From NCBI GenBank assembly GCA_902512755.1, contig CABXKB010000012.1:1-39165 (forward strand): a stretch of 39,165 nt of DNA. Direction: 5' to 3'. Position 1 is the stretch's first letter, and each line of letters begins with the position of its first letter. This document shows, in pieces, positions 36,118 through 39,165 of the stretch. A program made the position numbers and the translations under genes. Source of the stretch: an uncultured Bacteroidota bacterium (lineage in GTDB: Bacteria; Bacteroidota; Bacteroidia; Flavobacteriales; Flavobacteriaceae). The notes under the pieces were generated by a model. That model saw only the letters and a program-made list of their open reading frames with translations. It was not told the origin of the DNA and ran no database searches.

Positions 36118-36771
36118 TTAATTTCCTTTTTTGTGATCAGATAAAAATTTAGCAAGACCAATATCAGTTAGAGGATGGTTTAAAAGACCCTTTATAGCCG
36201 AAAGCGGTCCTGTCATAACATCAGCTCCAATTTTTGCACAGTTTACTATATGCATAGTATGGCGAACTGAGGCTGCAAGTATTTCTGTATTATAAGTATA
36301 GTTATCGTAAACAAGACGAATTTCTTCAATCAAATTTAATCCATCAGTTGAATTATCATCCAAACGACCAATAAAAGGTGAAACATAAGTTGCCCCTGCT
36401 TTGGCTGCAAGCAAAGCCTGTCCGGCAGAAAACACTAAAGTACAGTTGGTTTTGATGTCATGATCAGAAAAGTATTTCAGCGCTTTTATTCCATCTTCAA
36501 TCATTGGAATTTTAACTACAATTTGAGGATGTAAAGCAGCTAAATTATTGCCTTCTTTAACCATGCCCTCAAAATCCACAGAAATTACTTCTGCAGAAAC
36601 ATCTCCATCAACAATTTTACATATATCGATGTAATGTTGAATAATGTTCTTTTCACCAGTAATACCTTCTTTGGCCATTAGGGAAGGATTTGTAGTTACA
36701 CCATCTAAAACTCCTAAGGATTGAGCTTCACGGATTTGATCTAAGTTGGCAGTGTCGATAAAAAATTTCAT
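36118..36771 (-). CDS. fsa: Transaldolase, small TalC/FSA-type
   Basis: A 217-residue class I aldolase of the short transaldolase group. Seen: FIDTANLDQIREAQSLG, VTTNPSLMAKEG, the Schiff-base lysine K87 in VVKIPM, TNCTLVFSAGQALLAAKAG and TYVSPFIGRLDD. The match is closest to Bacillus-type TalC, which transfers dihydroxyacetone units in the pentose phosphate pathway; the E. coli FSA group splits fructose-6-phosphate and differs near TNCTLVFSAGQ, so transaldolase is preferred. Six bases follow the SDR stop, so the two are cotranscribed. Confidence 0.93.
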   Translation of the reverse strand: MKFFIDTANLDQIREAQSLGVLDGVTTNPSLMAKEGITGEKNIIQHYIDICKIVDGDVSAEVISVDFEGMVKEGNNLAALHPQIVVKIPMIEDGIKALKYFSDHDIKTNCTLVFSAGQALLAAKAGATYVSPFIGRLDDNSTDGLNLIEEIRLVYDNYTYNTEILAASVRHTMHIVNCAKIGADVMTGPLSAIKGLLNHPLTDIGLAKFLSDHKKGN

Positions 36772-36777
36772 GGAGAT

Positions 36778-37581
36778 TTAAATTTTATAATGGTTCATAA
36801 TAATTCTTTCAAATATACGACTAGGTAGTATTTTTTTTAAGGTTTTGGATAGCTTTTGCAAAAAAGGACCAACTTGATAGTGAACTCTTGGATTTTTTTG
36901 AGATAATATGTGGGCTATTGTTTTAGCTATCTCCTCAGGAGGATTACCTTGATCTACATGATTATTAATAGTTTCAAGACTTTCTTTATATTTATGGTAG
37001 GGAGATTTTTTAAGTAAAGGAGCATTATAACGACGAGATGCAATATCTGTAGCATAATCTCCTGGAGCAAGGTTAACAACATTAATCCCAAATTCTTTAA
37101 CCTCCATCCTTAAGCTTTCTGTCATGATCGACAAAGCGCTTTTAGAAGCAGAATAAGGGCCTCTAAAAGGCAATCCCATATAACTCGCTATGGAAGTGAT
37201 ATTTATAATCGTTCCAGAGGACTGTTCCCTCATTTTTGGAAGAACTGTTTGAATCATTTGCAAAGGTCCAAAACAATTAGTAGCAAAGTTAAAAGCTATC
37301 TCATCAATTTCTAATTCCTCCATAGGTCCTGTAATTCCCACACCTGCATTATTTATCAAAATATCTAACCTTTGTTTACGATTTAAGACTTCTGCGACAC
37401 AAGTTTCAATGGAATTAGTGTTGGTGATTTCAAGAGGCAGTAGTTCAAAAGGAATGGATCTATTAAATTTTTTAGGATTACGACTCGTACCAAACACCGA
37501 ATATCCCTTTTTTGTTAAATATAATGCTGTAGCTAGGCCTAAACCTGAAGAGGCACCAGTAATTAAAACTACTTTTTGCAT
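36778..37581 (-). CDS. Short-chain dehydrogenase/reductase of unknown substrate
   Basis: A 267-residue classical SDR. Cofactor motif TGASSGLGLATAL (residues 8-20), NNAGVG at 77-82, catalytic Ser near 130 (ITSIAS), Y143-K147 in PYSASK, and NLAPGDYATDIA. The longer C-terminus (ILSQKNPRVHYQVGPFLQKL) is that of the retinol-dehydrogenase-like/YusZ-type group. The GTSR pattern after the second strand (residues 31-34) suggests NADPH. Substrate unknown. It begins 18 bases past the SRP RNA 3' end with no exact promoter box between, so readthrough of the SRP terminator or an unseen promoter must supply its transcript. Confidence 0.88.
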   Translation of the reverse strand: MQKVVLITGASSGLGLATALYLTKKGYSVFGTSRNPKKFNRSIPFELLPLEITNTNSIETCVAEVLNRKQRLDILINNAGVGITGPMEELEIDEIAFNFATNCFGPLQMIQTVLPKMREQSSGTIINITSIASYMGLPFRGPYSASKSALSIMTESLRMEVKEFGINVVNLAPGDYATDIASRRYNAPLLKKSPYHKYKESLETINNHVDQGNPPEEIAKTIAHILSQKNPRVHYQVGPFLQKLSKTLKKILPSRIFERIIMNHYKI

Positions 37582-37592
37582 GGCATTAAATT

Positions 37593-37612
37593 AAAAAAAG
37601 GGCAAGCTGCCC
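37593..37612 (-). terminator. Terminator overlapping the SRP RNA 3' end
   Basis: On the minus strand GGGCA-GCT-TGCCC followed by seven T. The 3' arm TGCCC is also the end of the SRP closing stem, so the two helices exclude each other: the terminator hairpin can form first, then the stem with the 5' end. Confidence 0.75.
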
Positions 37613-37695
37613 ATATCACACCGCTACAACCGCATACCCTTGCTGCGTTCCCGCCCTGGGGGATTAAACAGGAGCTGGTTGTATAGAACTTGCCC
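37600..37695 (-). ncRNA. ffs: Signal recognition particle RNA, bacterial small (4.5S) type
   Basis: A 96-nt RNA closed by GGGCAAG (5') with CTTGCCC (3'). The conserved domain IV is visible: CAGG, then stem GCG-GGAA-CGC with the GNRA-type GGAA tetraloop (37645-37654 on plus coordinates), then AGCAAGG, the Ffh-binding symmetric/asymmetric loops. The RNA pairs with Ffh to target nascent membrane and exported proteins to FtsY. It is transcribed minus, from a promoter box five bases before its 5' end, and ends in a T-run. Confidence 0.95.
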
Positions 37696-37700
37696 AACAA

Positions 37701-37731
37701 CAAATATAACCCCTTCGGATGATTTCGGCAA
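37701..37731 (-). promoter_or_regulatory. Promoter of the SRP RNA gene
   Basis: -7 box TATATTTG (37701-37708, minus strand) and -33 TTG (37729-37731) separated by 20 bases. Five bases lie between the box and the first G of the SRP closing stem. Because that RNA end is known from structure, this promoter calibrates the box-to-start distance for the rest of the window. Confidence 0.8.
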
Positions 37732-37786
37732 TCATTTTAAATTCTTAATTTAGTATTTTATTAAATCCTGTCAACCTTCTAAAAAC

Positions 37787-38809
37787 ATGAAAACATTAGT
37801 CAGTTTGCTTACAGCTTTACTTGTCTTAAATTGTGGTGGCGCCAAAGCCCCATTTATTAAAATCAAGACTGGCCAAAAAGCAAATAAAGCTAAAGCAGGT
37901 TCATCATTACAGCTTAGTGTAAAAACTTCACTTGAGAATTATAGTATAAAATATTTTCTAAACGATCAGCCCATAAAGGCCGACCATCAATTTTTAAAAA
38001 ATGATCCACTTGGAGAATATCAGATTAAGGCAGTACTCACTGAAAATAATCAAAGCTATGAGAAAATAATACCATTTACGCTACTTGCAAGCAAAGCTCC
38101 ACAACTTTATACATATGAGGTCATAAATACCTACCCGCACGATATTACCGCCTATACCCAAGGCCTAGAATTTGATGGGGATTTACTTTATGAAAGCACT
38201 GGTCTTAACGGAAAATCAACTCTAAGGACTGTTGATTATAGAAATGGAAAGATATTGAAAATTAAGTCGTTAGACAAATCATTCTTTGGTGAAGGTTTAA
38301 CTATATGTCAAAATAGAATCATACAATTAACATGGAAATCTCAAAAAGGTTTTGTCTATGAGAAAGCTAGTTTAAATATCCTAAGATCTTTTCCTTATCA
38401 AGAGAGTAAAGAGGGTTGGGGTCTATGTAATGATGGAAATAAGCTCTATAAATCTGATGGAAGTCAAAAAATTTGGCTAATCAACAATCAGAACTATACT
38501 GAAGAAAGTCACATACAAATTATGACAAATAAATTAGCTATAAAAAATCTTAATGAATTGGAATGGGTAGATGGAAAAATTTATGCTAACACTTATCAAT
38601 TTCAAAAGGATGTAGTTGTTATAATAAATCCTAAAAATGGCGCTGTTGATGGTGTTATAGATTTTTCTGGATTAAAAAAAAGAGTAAAACAACACGCCCA
38701 ACTTAATGTTCTTAATGGTATAGCGTATCATAAGAAGCGTGAGACTTTCTTTATTACCGGTAAAAATTGGGATAAGCTCTTTGAGGTTAAGATTTTTTCA
38801 AAACGATGA
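37787..38809 (+). CDS. Glutaminyl-peptide cyclotransferase (glutamine cyclotransferase), lipoprotein
   Basis: A 340-residue lipoprotein: signal with lipobox LVLNCGG (C16), an N-terminal Ig-like beta domain (residues 25-100), and a five-bladed propeller of the plant/bacterial glutamine cyclotransferase type, with TYPHDITAYTQGLEFDG, YESTGLNGKSTLRTVD, FFGEGLT, YKSDGSQKIW and ELEWVDGKIYAN repeated along it. The enzyme turns N-terminal glutamine into pyroglutamate, here at the outer envelope. Members in flavobacteria may protect exported proteins with N-terminal Gln. The stop overlaps the next gene's start by four bases (ATGA). Confidence 0.92.
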   Translation: MKTLVSLLTALLVLNCGGAKAPFIKIKTGQKANKAKAGSSLQLSVKTSLENYSIKYFLNDQPIKADHQFLKNDPLGEYQIKAVLTENNQSYEKIIPFTLLASKAPQLYTYEVINTYPHDITAYTQGLEFDGDLLYESTGLNGKSTLRTVDYRNGKILKIKSLDKSFFGEGLTICQNRIIQLTWKSQKGFVYEKASLNILRSFPYQESKEGWGLCNDGNKLYKSDGSQKIWLINNQNYTEESHIQIMTNKLAIKNLNELEWVDGKIYANTYQFQKDVVVIINPKNGAVDGVIDFSGLKKRVKQHAQLNVLNGIAYHKKRETFFITGKNWDKLFEVKIFSKR

Positions 38810-39165
38810 GAGAATTTTCTATAGAACGAAAGGTTCTTATCGAATATTTAGATGATTTAAATCACGTGAATAATGTTCAATACTTAAATTGGGTTCAAGA
38901 AGCTGCAAGGGAGCACTGGGAATTTCTTACTGCCGATCGCATTGATTTATTTCACCTTTGGGTAGTTCGAAGTCATCACATTGAGTATAAACATGCGGCT
39001 AAACTTGAGGATAAATTGCTTATTAATACTTATGTAAATGAAACCCATAATTATATTTCTGAAAGGGTTGTTGAAATATTTCTAAAGTCCTCAAAAAAAC
39101 TGATAACTCGGTGCGTTACTAAATGGTGTTATGTAAATAAAGACAGTGGAAAGCTGGAAAGAATT
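38806..39165 (+). CDS. Acyl-CoA/acyl-ACP thioesterase, hot-dog fold (3' end missing)
   Basis: The first 120 residues, translated from raw sequence, read MREFSIERKVLIEYLDDLNH onward and run off the right edge. The motif DLNHVNNVQYLNWVQEAARE is that of the 4-hydroxybenzoyl-CoA thioesterase/FatA-like family, whose catalytic Asp/Asn and His lie in the D-x-x-x-H-x-N pattern. WVVRSHHIEYKHAAKLEDKL is the usual second segment. The substrate is probably a fatty acyl-CoA or acyl-ACP. Coupled by a four-base overlap to the cyclotransferase. The last part of the protein is not seen. Confidence 0.88.
   Translation, partial: MREFSIERKVLIEYLDDLNHVNNVQYLNWVQEAAREHWEFLTADRIDLFHLWVVRSHHIEYKHAAKLEDKLLINTYVNETHNYISERVVEIFLKSSKKLITRCVTKWCYVNKDSGKLERI

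Noticed and set aside
1-39165. Mobile elements, CRISPR arrays, tRNAs or a new defence system
   Set aside because: I looked on both strands for transposase-like frames, spaced direct repeats, tRNA cloverleaf ends and toxin/antitoxin or nuclease pairs and found none; the window is housekeeping in character.

Overview
The window is about 39 kb of A+T-rich, tightly packed bacterial chromosome (roughly one third G+C by eye). The gene content points to a flavobacterium of the phylum Bacteroidota. The evidence is an LpxC-FabZ fusion, a bifunctional HisB, a HisIE fusion, a PorX-type response regulator with a PglZ domain, short Bacteroidota-style small SRP RNA, and repeated promoter boxes of the Bacteroidota type (TAnnTTTG) in place of sigma70 boxes. 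A close homologue of the Na+/galactose symporter vSGLT and the compact genome suggest a marine lineage, but the genus cannot be read from this sequence. I saw no insertion sequence, prophage, CRISPR array, tRNA or rRNA.

Layout. 1-1605 (minus): the 5' part of an APH-fold sugar/nucleoside kinase most like methylthioribose kinase, and an exported nucleoside hydrolase. 1738-8831 (minus): a complete histidine operon, hisG-D-C-B-H-A-F-IE, with junctions that overlap or nearly touch. It is preceded by an 18-codon leader peptide with three His codons and a terminator/antiterminator, so it is almost certainly controlled by attenuation. 8870-16397 (minus): an SPFH/prohibitin protein, fabG, sucD, efp, then the lipid A genes lpxA, lpxC-fabZ and lpxD, and an HD-domain phosphohydrolase. 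16427-18771 (plus): porX, tsaE and a small membrane-anchored protein. 18752-20628 (minus): proline dehydrogenase and pcm. 20703-21674 (plus): a Gfo/Idh/MocA oxidoreductase. 21906-24221 (minus): a UvrD/PcrA helicase. 24320-32946 (plus): an M20 amidohydrolase, recG, pheT, an unknown two-helix membrane protein, a frame-disrupted remnant and the vSGLT-like symporter. 33018-34637 (minus): an ABC-F ATPase. 34732-36114 (plus): a TlpA-like lipoprotein without CXXC. 36118-37695 (minus): transaldolase, an SDR and the SRP RNA. 37787-39165 (plus): a glutamine cyclotransferase lipoprotein and a truncated thioesterase.

How they work together. Most genes are housekeeping: histidine synthesis, envelope lipid A, DNA repair, tRNA charging and modification, and protein targeting. 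The most informative signals are regulatory. The his leader is a textbook attenuator. The SRP RNA gene, whose 5' end is fixed by its closing stem, gives an internal ruler for where transcription starts relative to TAnnTTTG. By that ruler, seven coding genes (the his leader, efp, lpxD, tsaE, proline dehydrogenase, pcm and the TlpA-like lipoprotein) start translation within about three bases of the predicted transcript start, i.e. look leaderless. A second unusual item is the ABC-F protein, in which the two halves have decayed in complementary ways, leaving one apparently intact ATP site.
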